A DNA stretch of 39,517 nucleotides from Zhongshania marina (GCF_002915595.1 NZ_PQGG01000034.1:1-39517); one strand, 5' to 3'. Positions 27,894 through 37,577 are shown, numbered from the stretch's first letter. Program-made: numbers and translations. The notes: generated from the letters alone by a model not told the origin.

Positions 27894-29003
27894 ATGAGCG
27901 GACTTTCAATGCAACAGAATAAAAAATTGATCTCAGACGGTTACGATCTGGTTGCCAAGAAGACAATGGAGTCACGAGCGATGCGCGATCTTGATGAATT
28001 GATTTCTCAGGTATCGACCTTCGACACCTTGGTACTTATTCGCGGTGAGTCTGGCAGTGGTAAAGAGGTTGTTGCCCGCCGTATTCACGACGCATCGCCA
28101 CGCGCGTCCAAGGCCTTTGTGCCGGTAAACTGCGGTGCAATCCCTGCTGATCTGCTTGAAAGCGAATTATTTGGCCATGAGAAGGGTGCGTTTACCGGCG
28201 CAATTGCCACCCGTCAGGGACGTTTTGAACTGGCCGAAGGCGGTACACTTTTTTTAGATGAAATCGGCGATATGAGTTTGCCGATGCAGGTTAAATTGCT
28301 ACGTGTTTTACAAGAGCGTTGTTTTGAGCGTGTTGGCAGCAACGACACAAAGCGCTGCAATGTGCGTATCCTTGCGGCAACGCATCGCAACCTTGAAGAA
28401 ATGGTTAAAGAGGGCACTTTCCGCGAAGATCTATTTTATCGCCTAGATGTATTTCCTATCGAAGTTCCGGCATTGCGTGAGCACACCGAGGACGTGGCAA
28501 CATTGATGTCTATCTTTATGGAAAAGCTCGAAGCCAAAGGTATGCGTACCCCGCGCTTTTCCGCCAGTGCTATGCGGGCCTTAAAACTTTACGGTTGGCC
28601 TGGGAATATACGTGAACTAGAAAACCTCATGGAGCGTCTTGCGATTACTCACAGCGGTAAGCTGGTGAGTATGAATGACCTGCCTAAGCAATTTCGCACC
28701 ATGGGTGTTGTCGACCTTGATGATGATGAGGAGCGTGAAGATCAGGATGCGCTGATGGCATCCTTGCTGGCACGTCCTCAAGAAGACGATAGTGAAGTAG
28801 TATTTTCTGTTGAGTCTGCTAATGGAAAACCGCCACTTCCAGAAGACGGCATTGATTTAAAGTCCTATCTGCAAGAAATTGAACAGTGGTTTATATCTGA
28901 AGCCCTGCGTAAAGAGGATGGGGTGATTACCCGCGCCGCGCAATTGTTGGGTTTGCAGCGCACAACCTTGGCAGAAAAAATGAAAAAGCTAGGCGTGCTG
29001 TAG
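27894..29003 (+). CDS. fleQ: FleQ/FlrA-like sigma54 activator lacking the receiver-like N-domain
   Basis: 369 residues, against about 470-490 for FleQ. The AAA+ domain is complete: Walker A GESGSGKE (51-58), the sigma54-contact loop GAFTGA (98-103), Walker B GTLFLDE (117-123), and WPGNIRELENL. The C-terminal Fis-type HTH has QRTTLAEKMKKLGVL, which resembles FleQ rather than other NtrC-type proteins. The N-terminal receiver-like domain is absent, and an in-frame TGA directly precedes the ATG, so this is not a start error. The LFRS c-di-GMP motif of P. aeruginosa FleQ is not seen, and the residue after VVAR is Arg where FleQ has Asn186. Probably the class I/II master regulator. Confidence 0.85.
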   Translation: MSGLSMQQNKKLISDGYDLVAKKTMESRAMRDLDELISQVSTFDTLVLIRGESGSGKEVVARRIHDASPRASKAFVPVNCGAIPADLLESELFGHEKGAFTGAIATRQGRFELAEGGTLFLDEIGDMSLPMQVKLLRVLQERCFERVGSNDTKRCNVRILAATHRNLEEMVKEGTFREDLFYRLDVFPIEVPALREHTEDVATLMSIFMEKLEAKGMRTPRFSASAMRALKLYGWPGNIRELENLMERLAITHSGKLVSMNDLPKQFRTMGVVDLDDDEEREDQDALMASLLARPQEDDSEVVFSVESANGKPPLPEDGIDLKSYLQEIEQWFISEALRKEDGVITRAAQLLGLQRTTLAEKMKKLGVL

Positions 29004-29345
29004 TTCTGCCAATACTCGCCATATCGATTCTTTCTCGAAATAAACGCTTTTGCGCAATGCAATCGCGGTCTTTATCTGTGTTTCTCCTTTCTTAATTTTT
29101 TATGTAGAAATAACTGCAATTGTCGAGCGCGACGAATGCCTTGATGATCTGCCTGTTGGATTAAATTTTTTCAGGCAATACTCTGCGAAAAAGCTAATTA
29201 TATTTTAAAAAAATAATAAATTTACCCCGCCAAAAAACCGTCATATTTTCTATTTGTTTTTGTAAGTCATTGTATTTAAATGATAAATTTTAGTGGCATG
29301 GCGATTGCTTTACAGTCCATAGATATCAAATACGAGTCTAGGATT
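29004..29345. other. AT-rich intergenic region upstream of the flrC-like operon
   Basis: 342 nt. The second half is very AT-rich with A- and T-tracts (about 29160-29290), as is common next to sigma54 promoters where DNA bends. It contains the sigma54 promoter 29294-29308. I see no clear fleQ terminator and no gene. A longer frame from 29280 cannot be real because the promoter lies within it. Confidence 0.6.
29294..29308 (+). promoter_or_regulatory. Sigma54 promoter for the flrC-like/fliE operon
   Basis: TGGCATGGCGATTGC matches TGGCACG-N4-TTGC with one change (C to T). The start of transcription would be near 29320, about 26 nt before the 57-codon ORF. It probably drives the small ORF, the FlrC-like gene and fliEFGHIJ. 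Confidence 0.9.
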
Positions 29346-29519
29346 ATGAGCAGAGATAACAACAAGAACCCCCATTTTGATTCGGCGCTTACTCGCCATC
29401 TTGACCTCTGCCATCAGGAAATTATGTATGCCGCGCAACGTTTGTCTGCTGAGCTATTGATAGTAAAGAGCATGTCGTCGCGGAATGCTGTCGTAGTTGG
29501 AGGTCATAAAAATGGCTGA
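29346..29519 (+). CDS. 57-residue protein of unknown function in the place of the flagellar sensor kinase
   Basis: Starts [20 protein letters not shown] and ends [10 protein letters not shown] do not recognise it. It is predicted to be partly helical ([20 protein letters not shown]), with no membrane segment. It is the first ORF after the sigma54 promoter, and its stop overlaps the FlrC-like ATG by 8 nt, implying translational coupling. The Shine-Dalgarno (AGGA) is only 2 nt from the ATG, which is poor. It occupies the slot of FleS/FlrB, but no kinase, PAS or ATPase motif is visible. It may be a small regulator of the FlrC-like protein or just a leader ORF. Confidence 0.5.
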   Translation: MSRDNNKNPHFDSALTRHLDLCHQEIMYAAQRLSAELLIVKSMSSRNAVVVGGHKNG

Positions 29520-30510
29520 TTTGATTGTTGCCGACAAGGCATCGAAAGCGGTGCGTGATTTAGCGGCTCGCGTAGCAAAGACCGATGCGACCGTATTGAT
29601 TAGCGGAAAGAGTGGCGCGGGTAAGGAAGTCTATGCGCGCTATATCCACTCGCAGTCACGTCGTGCAGATGGGCCATTCATCGCTTTGAACTGCGCCGCC
29701 ATTCCAGAAAATATGCTTGAAGCCATGTTGTTTGGCTACGAGAAAGGCGCATTCACCGGCGCTATTAATAGTCATACCGGTAAGTTTGAGCAGGCGCAGG
29801 GGGGTACCCTGCTGCTTGACGAAATCTCTGAAATGGATCTTGGCCTGCAAAGTAAATTACTGCGGGTATTGCAGGAACGTGAGCTGGAGCGTTTGGGTAG
29901 CCGCAAAACCTTGCAGCTTGATGTTAGGGTTATTGCCACCAGCAACCGCGATGTTCGCGCTGCGGTAAGGGATGGTGACTTCCGTGAAGACTTGTTTTAT
30001 CGCCTGAATGTTTTCCCCATATTTATTCCAAGCCTGGCTGATCGTCGTGGCGATATTATTCCTTTGGCACAGCATTTCCTAGGTCGCGATAGCAGTGTCA
30101 GCGATGCCGCTGCGATGCTAACTGAAGATGCAGTCAATAAGCTGCTTGGCTATGCGTGGCCAGGTAATGTTAGGGAATTAGATAATGTTATTCAGCGCGC
30201 CCTAATACTTCGTCAACAAGAGCAAATTACAGATCGAGATATTCAGTTTGAAACTGGTCTGAGCTTTATTAGTGATTTTGAAGAGCACTTTGACGGTGCT
30301 GAGTCCGCGTTAACACGTGAAGCTAGCAATGTAAGCGATAGCAGTGGTGTGCTAAATGGCTATATGCGTGATCAAGAGCGCCGGGTGATCAGCGATGCCC
30401 TAAGAGCTGGTCGTTCTAAAAAAGAAGCCGCCGAAATCCTCGGTATTAGTCCACGTACCCTGCGTTACAAATTGGCGCGGCTACGTGAGCAAAGTTATAT
30501 CGCGGGTTAA
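29512..30510 (+). CDS. flrC: FlrC/FleR-like sigma54 activator lacking the receiver domain
   Basis: 332 residues, against about 450-490 for FlrC/FleR. The AAA+ domain begins almost at once: Walker A GKSGAGKE (32-39), GAFTGA (79-84), Walker B GTLLLDE (98-104), [11 protein letters not shown]. The Fis-type HTH at the end ([20 protein letters not shown]) is typical of FlrC/FleR. No receiver domain or phospho-aspartate exists, and an in-frame TAG lies just before the TTG at 29497. ATG 29512 with GGAGGT at 29499-29504 is the start. It should activate hook/basal-body sigma54 promoters without phosphorylation. Confidence 0.87.
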   Translation: MADLIVADKASKAVRDLAARVAKTDATVLISGKSGAGKEVYARYIHSQSRRADGPFIALNCAAIPENMLEAMLFGYEKGAFTGAINSHTGKFEQAQGGTLLLDEISEMDLGLQSKLLRVLQERELERLGSRKTLQLDVRVIATSNRDVRAAVRDGDFREDLFYRLNVFPIFIPSLADRRGDIIPLAQHFLGRDSSVSDAAAMLTEDAVNKLLGYAWPGNVRELDNVIQRALILRQQEQITDRDIQFETGLSFISDFEEHFDGAESALTREASNVSDSSGVLNGYMRDQERRVISDALRAGRSKKEAAEILGISPRTLRYKLARLREQSYIAG

Positions 30511-30521
30511 GGAGAAAAATA

Positions 30522-30869
30522 ATGTCGGATATGAAAGTAGATCAGATTCTTAGCCAAATTCGCTCCCTGCGGGACCAAACTGCGATTGCGCGACCAGAGG
30601 GAGATGTTAATAGCCTAGGTGCCATTAATGTTGGTGCTACTCCCAAGGTTGATTTCTCGTCAATGCTGAAGCAGTCCATCGACGCGGTTAACGCGACCCA
30701 AAAGAATGCCGGAGCCTTGGCGGCGGCGTTTGAGCGCGGTGACGACGATGTAAGTTTGACCCAGGTAATGGTTAATCTGCAGAAGTCTGACGTTAGTTTT
30801 AAGGCGATGGTAGAAGTACGTAATAAGTTTGTGGATGCCTATCAAGAAGTGATGAGGATGTCGATGTAA
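30522..30869 (+). CDS. fliE: Flagellar MS-ring/rod adapter FliE
   Basis: 115 residues. The conserved C-terminal FliE segment is DDVSLTQVMVNLQKSDVSFK followed by AMVEVRNKFVDAYQEVMRMS. AAGGAG precedes the ATG, 11 nt after the flrC-like stop, so it is in the same operon. It links the MS ring to the rod. Confidence 0.96.
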   Translation: MSDMKVDQILSQIRSLRDQTAIARPEGDVNSLGAINVGATPKVDFSSMLKQSIDAVNATQKNAGALAAAFERGDDDVSLTQVMVNLQKSDVSFKAMVEVRNKFVDAYQEVMRMSM

Positions 30870-30908
30870 TGGCAGCGAATAGCGTAAGAGTACAGGCGGA
30901 GAATCATC

Positions 30909-32540
30909 ATGGCTGAAACCAAAGCGAATCCGACCGCCAATTTATTGGCTCAGCTGGCGAGCAATGATGTATTGCGTCAGTTGCTCATTCTGGTTGGGAT
31001 TGCCGCCAGCGTCGCGGTGGGTGTGGCGGCAGTCATGTGGTCACAGGGCAGCGATTTTCGCACCTTGTATGCGAATGTTGAGCCGCAGCGCGCCGCTGGC
31101 GTGGTAGATGCACTGAACGCTGCGGGTATCCCTTATAAGATTCAAGACAGCACTGGCTCTATCATGGTGCCATCTAAGCAATTACACGATGCTCGTATTA
31201 AATTGGCTGGTCAGGGAGTCATGCGCGACGGATCTGGTATGGCAATGCTCGAACAGGAGCAGGGCTTTGGTGTTAGTGAGTTTATGCAGTCTAAGAAATT
31301 TCACTACGCTTTAGAGCAAGAGTTAGCCCGCACTATTGAGAGTATGCATCAGGTTCGCAAAGCCCGTGTTCACTTGGCTATTCCTAAGCAGTCGGTATTT
31401 GTGCGTGATCGCAAGGCCGCCAGCGCATCAATTATGTTGGATGTTTTTCCCGGCAGTATTATCGACAAGCAGAATGTCGGCGCGATTGTGAATTTGGTTG
31501 CATCTAGTATCAGCGGTTTGGCACCGGAACAAGTTACGGTGGTAGATCAGCAAGGGCAACAGCTTTCGTATCAAGGTGATAAGGATGATTTAGGGCTTAG
31601 CTCTCGACAGTTTACTTATCGTCAGCGTATCGAGGAATCATATCAGCAAAATATTGAAGAGTTGCTTGGCCCCCTCGCTGACGCCGGACAGGTTAGGGTG
31701 AAGGTCGCCGCAGACATTGATTTTTCTAGCGTGGAAGAGAGCCGCGAAAGTTGGAGCCCTGAAAGCAAGGTTGTACGCAGCGAACAAATAAACGAGCAAG
31801 TGGGTGGCAATGTGAACGCCAATGCCAGCGGTGTTCCCGGCGCGTTAAGTAATCAGCCGCCTGCAGATGGCGCGAATACTGAGCAAGCTAAGGCAGAGGC
31901 GGGTAATCGCTCGATTGTACGCAATTACGAAATTGAGCGAATTCTAAATCACTCATCAACGCCAACAGGTATGGTTCGCCGTCTTTCAGTGGCCGTTGTG
32001 GTGGCCAACCGCCAAAGCACCGATGAAGAAGGCAAGGCGATTACAGTAGAGGTGTCGCCGACAGAATTAGAGAAGTTGAATTTACTGGTTCGCGATGCCA
32101 TTGGTTTTGACGCCGCTCGCGGCGACCGCGTTACCGTGGTGTCTGCTGACTTTAGACCAGTAGAAAATACAGAAATGGATATGAGTGAGCCGGGCTTCTG
32201 GGAGCTGCCTTGGTTTGCAAACTTGGTTAAGCAATCTTTGGTGGGCATTGGGGTGCTATTTATTATCTTTGCCATATTGCGCCCTGGGATGCGCAGCCTA
32301 ATGCAAGCGCAAATTAACGGCGCACAGGCCGCGCCACGCGCATTGCCGGAGGGTGGCGAAGATGGGGTGAGTGGTGAGGTTTTGCATCCCGCCATTGCAG
32401 CCTTAGGTGCTCCGCCAATCGCAGGACGGATGGGATTTGAAGACAAAATGACCGAGGTGCGCTCAGTGGTGGACGAAAATCCCCAGCGAGTTGCTCAAGT
32501 AATGAAAAAATGGGTGGCAGAAGAAAATGGCAAATCCTGA
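30909..32540 (+). CDS. fliF: MS-ring protein FliF
   Basis: 543 residues. Two membrane segments (about 23-44: LLILVGIAASVAVGVAAVMW; about 437-457: SLVGIGVLFIIFAILRPG) flank the periplasmic YscJ-type and FliF C domains (GVSEFMQSKKFHYALEQELA, then RTIESMHQVRKARVHLAIPK). The cytosolic tail contacts FliG. It overlaps fliG by 14 nt. Confidence 0.97.
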   Translation: MAETKANPTANLLAQLASNDVLRQLLILVGIAASVAVGVAAVMWSQGSDFRTLYANVEPQRAAGVVDALNAAGIPYKIQDSTGSIMVPSKQLHDARIKLAGQGVMRDGSGMAMLEQEQGFGVSEFMQSKKFHYALEQELARTIESMHQVRKARVHLAIPKQSVFVRDRKAASASIMLDVFPGSIIDKQNVGAIVNLVASSISGLAPEQVTVVDQQGQQLSYQGDKDDLGLSSRQFTYRQRIEESYQQNIEELLGPLADAGQVRVKVAADIDFSSVEESRESWSPESKVVRSEQINEQVGGNVNANASGVPGALSNQPPADGANTEQAKAEAGNRSIVRNYEIERILNHSSTPTGMVRRLSVAVVVANRQSTDEEGKAITVEVSPTELEKLNLLVRDAIGFDAARGDRVTVVSADFRPVENTEMDMSEPGFWELPWFANLVKQSLVGIGVLFIIFAILRPGMRSLMQAQINGAQAAPRALPEGGEDGVSGEVLHPAIAALGAPPIAGRMGFEDKMTEVRSVVDENPQRVAQVMKKWVAEENGKS

Positions 32541-33546
32541 AATGGCAAGTAACTCCGGAAGTAGCGGTAGCGAAAAAGCGGCTTTGTTTTTACTGATGCT
32601 GGGGGAAGAGCAGGCTTCTAAAGTATTGAAGTTTGTAGAGCCCTATGAGGTAGAGCGAATTGGAACGGCGATGGCCTCAATTCGCAGTGTCGATAATCGT
32701 CTAGCAGAAGCGGTGGTGGATGATTTTCGCAGCGCCTTGCATCAAGAGACCTCACTGGGTGTGGGTGTGCAGGGCTATGTTCGTAAGCTATTTACATCAA
32801 CCTTGGGCGATCAAAAAGGCACGACCTTAGCGGACCGAGTGTTGGGCGATGAAGAGTCCCAAGAAATGAGTTCCCTGCGCTGGTTGGAGCCAGAGGCCCT
32901 GCTGCATATGTTGCAGGATGAGCACCCGCAGATTATTGCCATTACGATGGCACATATGGATCAGGCTCAGGCCGTGGCCGTACTCAAACAAATGCCAGCA
33001 GCCTTGCAGGACGACATTGTACTGCGCATAGCCAATATGCAAACCATTCCGCAATCGGCGATGCGTCAACTGCAGGCGGTATTGAAGAAAAAATTGTCGG
33101 TCACGGCGACCTTTAAAAATCGCAAAATCGATGGCGCTATGACCGTCGCCGGCATTATGAATGGCCTCGATCCAGATTCCGAAACGCGGATACTGGAAGC
33201 GGTCGCCAAGGAAAATCAAACCCTGTCTGAGCGCATACAAGACCTTATGTTTGTGTTCGGTAATCTCGTGAATATTCCTGACAAGGGCATACAGTTGTTA
33301 CTGCGCGAAGTGGGCTCAGATGTATTGCCGCTGGCCCTTAAAGGCGCTGACGAGCAGGTAAAAGAAAAAATAATGGGCAATATGTCTAAACGCGCCCGAG
33401 AAATGCTCATAGAAGACATGGAATCGCGAGGCCCTATAAAGCTCAGCGATGTTGAGGCGGCGCAGAAAGATATCTTGGCGGTTGCCAGAAAACTGGCGGA
33501 CGCAGGGCAGATTGATTTAGGTCGCGGTGACGATGACTACGTGTAA
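32527..33546 (+). CDS. fliG: Rotor switch protein FliG
   Basis: 339 residues. All three FliG domains are visible. The middle has LLHMLQDEHPQIIAITMAHM (EHPQ motif), and the C-domain has the charged torque helix DEQVKEKIMGNMSKRAREML. It starts inside the fliF end; ATG 32542, just after the fliF stop, is an alternative. It forms the C-ring face that interacts with the stator. Confidence 0.97.
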   Translation: MANPEMASNSGSSGSEKAALFLLMLGEEQASKVLKFVEPYEVERIGTAMASIRSVDNRLAEAVVDDFRSALHQETSLGVGVQGYVRKLFTSTLGDQKGTTLADRVLGDEESQEMSSLRWLEPEALLHMLQDEHPQIIAITMAHMDQAQAVAVLKQMPAALQDDIVLRIANMQTIPQSAMRQLQAVLKKKLSVTATFKNRKIDGAMTVAGIMNGLDPDSETRILEAVAKENQTLSERIQDLMFVFGNLVNIPDKGIQLLLREVGSDVLPLALKGADEQVKEKIMGNMSKRAREMLIEDMESRGPIKLSDVEAAQKDILAVARKLADAGQIDLGRGDDDYV

Positions 33547-33591
33547 TGTTCACAGCAAATTTGAAGGCGTGAGTCTCAGTAAGAGGTAGTC

Positions 33592-34299
33592 ATGGCAGAT
33601 GTGTTTCAGGTCTTCAATCCGCGGGTAATTTCTGACGATATAGTTGCGGAGGCAGAGCCGCCTACAGTGAGCGACACCCCTGCCTATAAGAGTTGGGTGC
33701 CGCCGCGGGTTAGTGGTGCGGTGGCGAATCAAGCGCCGTCGCAACATGAGGCCTCAGCCCAAAACGCATTAGAGAACGAATTGGCCCTTGCCCGCGAAAA
33801 TGCAAAGAACGAAGGCTATCAGCAAGGCTTGGCCGAGGGGCAGGCCGAGGCGAAACGAATTCTTGCTGAACAAAGCCAGCAGTTGCAATTGGCGATGGCA
33901 GCGCTGCGTGAGCCTAAGCAATGGATTGATACCGAATTAGAGCGAGAGCTATTCTCGATGACCCTGAGCTTGGCCCGTCAGCTTTTGCGACATGAGTTAA
34001 GTGTTAGGCCAGAGTTAATAGAAAATTTAGTACACCAAGCGATAGAGGCCTTGCCGGTAAGCAGTGGTGACTTAAGTATTTATCTTAACCCCGCCGATGT
34101 AGAAGTGCTGCGGAATTTGGCAGCGGAGCGCGGCGAAGCCATCGATACCTCTTGGCAGCTAATCGAAGACCCAGCGCTTAGCCGTGGTGGCTGTCGGATT
34201 AGCAATGACTGTTCGCGCATAGACGAAGAACTTGAAACTCGTCTGCAGCGTATTACGGCAGAAATGCTTGGTGAGCAGTCTGAATTGCCGTCGGGCTGA
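33592..34299 (+). CDS. fliH: Export ATPase regulator FliH
   Basis: 235 residues. A variable N-terminus is followed by the Gly-rich coiled-coil motif NEGYQQGLAEGQAEAKRILA and a C-terminal FliH/HrpE domain (LSLARQLLRHELSVRPELIE). It holds FliI inactive and tethers it to the C-ring. Confidence 0.95.
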   Translation: MADVFQVFNPRVISDDIVAEAEPPTVSDTPAYKSWVPPRVSGAVANQAPSQHEASAQNALENELALARENAKNEGYQQGLAEGQAEAKRILAEQSQQLQLAMAALREPKQWIDTELERELFSMTLSLARQLLRHELSVRPELIENLVHQAIEALPVSSGDLSIYLNPADVEVLRNLAAERGEAIDTSWQLIEDPALSRGGCRISNDCSRIDEELETRLQRITAEMLGEQSELPSG

Positions 34300-34342
34300 T
34301 CACACTCGCTAATTATGGCGTAGCAAAATAAAAGAGAAGCAA

Positions 34343-35683
34343 ATGACATTAACTGATCACAGTCCTTTAAGCGCTAAGTTTGCCCAGTATCGCCAACGTC
34401 TTAGCGGCTCAGACCGCCCCGTTGTAGAGGGGCAATTAAAGCGTGTGGTCGGCACCATGTTAGAAGCCGTTGGCTGCAAAGCACCAGTTGGGGCGTATTG
34501 CCTAGTTGAGGCGGCAGATGGCGAATGGTTAGAAACCGAAGTGGTTGGCTTTGCAACCGATAAAATATTACTCATGCCTACCGGCGAGCTGCGTGGCGTT
34601 ATGCCCAATGCCCGCGTGATTCCCATCGCCAAGGGCTCAGATTTTCCCGTGGGTGATGGTCTATTAGGTCGAGTATTAGATGGCGCCGCCAAACCGCTAG
34701 ATGGGCGCGGCCCGCTGCAGTGCAGTGAAACGCGATCTATCTCCGGTGTGCCGATAAACCCCTTGCTACGACAGCCTATAAGAGAGCCGCTAGACGTTGG
34801 CGTGCGTTCAATTAACTCATTGCTTACCGTTGGTCGCGGTCAGCGCCTTGGCTTGTTCGCGGGCAGCGGCGTCGGTAAAAGTGTTCTGCTAGGCATGATG
34901 ACCCGATTTACCGAAGCCGATGTAGTGGTGGTGGCGCTAATTGGTGAACGTGGCCGCGAAGTAAAAGAATTTATCGACAGTATTCTTGGCACCGAGGATA
35001 TGAAGCGAGCGGTGGTAATTGCCACTCCAGCGGATCATCCGCCATTGATGCGTATGCGCGGCGCTTGGCTGGCAACATCTATTGCAGAACACTTCCGCGA
35101 TCAGGGTAAGCAGGTGTTACTACTTATGGATTCTCTCACCCGTTTCGCTCAAGCTCAACGTGAGGTTGCGCTGGCCACAGGTGAACCACCGGCAACTAAG
35201 GGTTATCCGCCATCAGTATTTGCGCGCTTACCAGCCTTAGTAGAGCGAGCGGGTAACGGCGCCGCAGGTGGCGGCTCGATTACGGCGTTTTATACCGTGC
35301 TTGCCGAGGGTGACGATCAGAATGATCCGATTGTGGATTCGGCCCGCGCGATACTAGATGGCCATGTGGTCTTGTCGCGAGCGCTTGCCGATGCGGGGCA
35401 TTTTCCGGCAATAGATATAGAGCGATCGGTGAGCCGAGCCATGAATGACGTGACGGACAAAAGCCACCAAGATCAGGTGCGGTATTTTCGGCAGATGTAT
35501 TCTTTATATCAGCAGAATAAAGACTTGATCACCATAGGGGCCTATCAGCGCGGAAGTGATGCGCGTTTAGATGAAGCGGTATCCGTATGGCCCAAGATGG
35601 TGAAGTTTTTACAGCAGGCTTACGACGAATCAGAAGGCTTTGACAGCTCTCTAGATCAGTTGAATGTGTTGCTTGAAGGTTAA
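34343..35683 (+). CDS. fliI: Flagellar export ATPase FliI
   Basis: 446 residues, F1-beta-like. The P-loop is GSGVGKS (174-180), followed by [20 protein letters not shown] and [20 protein letters not shown]. The export-ATPase signature [16 protein letters not shown] is also present. It hexamerises at the export gate with FliH and FliJ. Confidence 0.97.
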   Translation: MTLTDHSPLSAKFAQYRQRLSGSDRPVVEGQLKRVVGTMLEAVGCKAPVGAYCLVEAADGEWLETEVVGFATDKILLMPTGELRGVMPNARVIPIAKGSDFPVGDGLLGRVLDGAAKPLDGRGPLQCSETRSISGVPINPLLRQPIREPLDVGVRSINSLLTVGRGQRLGLFAGSGVGKSVLLGMMTRFTEADVVVVALIGERGREVKEFIDSILGTEDMKRAVVIATPADHPPLMRMRGAWLATSIAEHFRDQGKQVLLLMDSLTRFAQAQREVALATGEPPATKGYPPSVFARLPALVERAGNGAAGGGSITAFYTVLAEGDDQNDPIVDSARAILDGHVVLSRALADAGHFPAIDIERSVSRAMNDVTDKSHQDQVRYFRQMYSLYQQNKDLITIGAYQRGSDARLDEAVSVWPKMVKFLQQAYDESEGFDSSLDQLNVLLEG

Positions 35684-35719
35684 TGTAAATTTTCGCTTAG
35701 GTTTTCACGAGGTTTGAAA

Positions 35720-36181
35720 ATGAAAAAATCCAAACGCATGCAAACCGTTAATAGTCTTGCGGAACGAGAAGAGCAGGAACAAGCTAATAAATTCGCGAAA
35801 AGTCAGCAGCACTGCGAAGCGCAACAACAGAAACTAGCGGAATTAAAGCAGTATTATCAAGAGTACGCCGAAGCCAGCCGCAAAGTAACGGGTGGCTTTT
35901 TAGACATTAGCCGTATGCAGGAATCCCGCGCTTTTATGGCCAAATTGTCTGCAGCTATATCGCAACAAAGAGAAGTAATACGCAAGGCTGAGCTGGTGAT
36001 GAAGGAAGATCGCAAACACTGGATGGACAGCCGCAGACGCGCCATGAGTATGCAAAAGCTCACCGAGCGCTATATTCATCAAGAATTATGTCAGGCAGAG
36101 GCAACGGAGCAGCGCTTGGCAGATGATCTCAGCAGTCAGCGTTTTGTTTGGTCTATGCGGCAGAATAATGCAATGGCATAA
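35720..36181 (+). CDS. fliJ: Flagellar export protein FliJ
   Basis: 153-residue charged coiled coil, weakly conserved as usual: RMQTVNSLAEREEQEQANKF then a long heptad region to about residue 135. Position after fliI and size fit FliJ. ATG 35720 with GAGG at 35709-35712 is chosen over a TTG 6 nt upstream. It is the stalk of the export ATPase. Confidence 0.9.
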   Translation: MKKSKRMQTVNSLAEREEQEQANKFAKSQQHCEAQQQKLAELKQYYQEYAEASRKVTGGFLDISRMQESRAFMAKLSAAISQQREVIRKAELVMKEDRKHWMDSRRRAMSMQKLTERYIHQELCQAEATEQRLADDLSSQRFVWSMRQNNAMA

Positions 36182-36305
36182 ATATTGCTGTTATCGAAGT
36201 TAAAGCGGCAGTGAAGAAAAATAGAATTTTAAAAAATGTACTAAAAATTTACTTTATTAATTGCTTTTAGATACATTATTTAACCTAGGAAACAGGTCAT
36301 ACATC

Positions 36306-37577
36306 ATGCAGAACGTAATAAGTTCGGCCTTAGTGAAACCAGAAGCTAGCGCGAAGGCAGGCCCCCAGAGCCCGCTGGCTGGCGGCCCTGCAGATAGTCA
36401 GGCGCAGGCGGCTACGCCGTTTAATATTCTGCTTGGCACCGCGCAAAAAGCGGTATCGCTTGATGATGTAGATTTGGTAGACAGCTCAGAGAATGATCAA
36501 CTTAGTGCAGATATAGATATCTTTTCTGATTCCTTAACGGACTTAGGTTTTAGCGGCAAGAATACGCAGTTAAGCGGCGAAGAACTGCCGCTTGTAGATG
36601 AAAATGCAGGTGACGCTTCTCTATTACAAGAGGGAGAAGAAAGCGAAGTGCTTGTTACTTGGCAGCAATCGCAAATTGATTGGGCTAGAAAATCCACTTT
36701 GCCAGGCGCATCGCCTTTAGCAAATAGCGGCGCGGAAGTGAAAACGACGCCGCTTAAACTTCAAATCCCCACAGAAAAGTCTATGGAGCTTGATGCTCAA
36801 CCGGCTGAAGAGGGCGGTGAAATCCTGTCTCAGCTGCAAGTTAAGGCAGATAAAAAAGCCGATACCCAATTAACAGCAAACCTTACAACCAGCACTGCTA
36901 GCGATGTAAGTAAATCGAGTTCAAGCTTTGCGAGCGCAATGCAACTTAGCTCCGTCGCTGCCACTGTACCCGGTGTGAAAGCAGCCAGTCAGTCGCTTGA
37001 ACTTATTACTGAGGCTGAAGCTGGCTTGGAGTTTTCCCCTAGCTCACAACTAAAGGCGTCAGACAATGCTGCGCCTAAAGCACCGGTGACATTCGCAGTG
37101 ACTCAGAACGCCCTGACTGATCCGGCCTGGACTCAGGCAATGTCTGCCCGAATTTCATGGATGGCAGGCAGCGGTGTACACACGGCCACCATGCAGCTTC
37201 ACCCAGCCGAGTTGGGCAGCATCCATGTCCAATTGTCGGTAGACGGTGATAGTACCTCGGTGCAAATACAGGCCCAGAATAAAGACACATCCGAATTGGT
37301 AGAGAAAATGATGCCGCGCTTGCATAGCGGGATGGAAAACCAAGGTTTGAAGTTGGAAGAAGTAAAAGTAACGCACAACCCAAACTTAAATGATGGTTCT
37401 GCGGCAAATAACGGTCAGCAGTTTGCTGGTAAATCTGCCGAAGAGCGCGCAAACGCCAATAATAATGGCCGTGGAAATACAGCTCAAAACACCATTGACA
37501 CCAACACGACTGCTGATGAGCAGGCTTTAACTGCAAGCATTTCGGTGAATGGTAGTGGTGTGGATTATTATGCCTAG
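36306..37577 (+). CDS. fliK: Hook-length control protein FliK
   Basis: About 423 residues. The long low-conservation N-terminal ruler is rich in Ala, Ser and Glu. The C-terminal Flg_hook domain is clear (about 285-365): HTATMQLHPAELGSIHVQLS, then the EKMMPRLHSGMENQGLKLEE segment. ATG 36306 with AGGAAACAGG upstream is preferred to a TTG at 36261. It has a 124-nt AT-rich gap before it, so it may have its own promoter. After it the flagellar genes stop within this window. Confidence 0.94.
   Translation: MQNVISSALVKPEASAKAGPQSPLAGGPADSQAQAATPFNILLGTAQKAVSLDDVDLVDSSENDQLSADIDIFSDSLTDLGFSGKNTQLSGEELPLVDENAGDASLLQEGEESEVLVTWQQSQIDWARKSTLPGASPLANSGAEVKTTPLKLQIPTEKSMELDAQPAEEGGEILSQLQVKADKKADTQLTANLTTSTASDVSKSSSSFASAMQLSSVAATVPGVKAASQSLELITEAEAGLEFSPSSQLKASDNAAPKAPVTFAVTQNALTDPAWTQAMSARISWMAGSGVHTATMQLHPAELGSIHVQLSVDGDSTSVQIQAQNKDTSELVEKMMPRLHSGMENQGLKLEEVKVTHNPNLNDGSAANNGQQFAGKSAEERANANNNGRGNTAQNTIDTNTTADEQALTASISVNGSGVDYYA

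Noticed and set aside
29280..29519. 79-codon version of the small ORF starting at 29280
   Set aside because: The sigma54 promoter lies inside it, so the mRNA starts downstream of that ATG.
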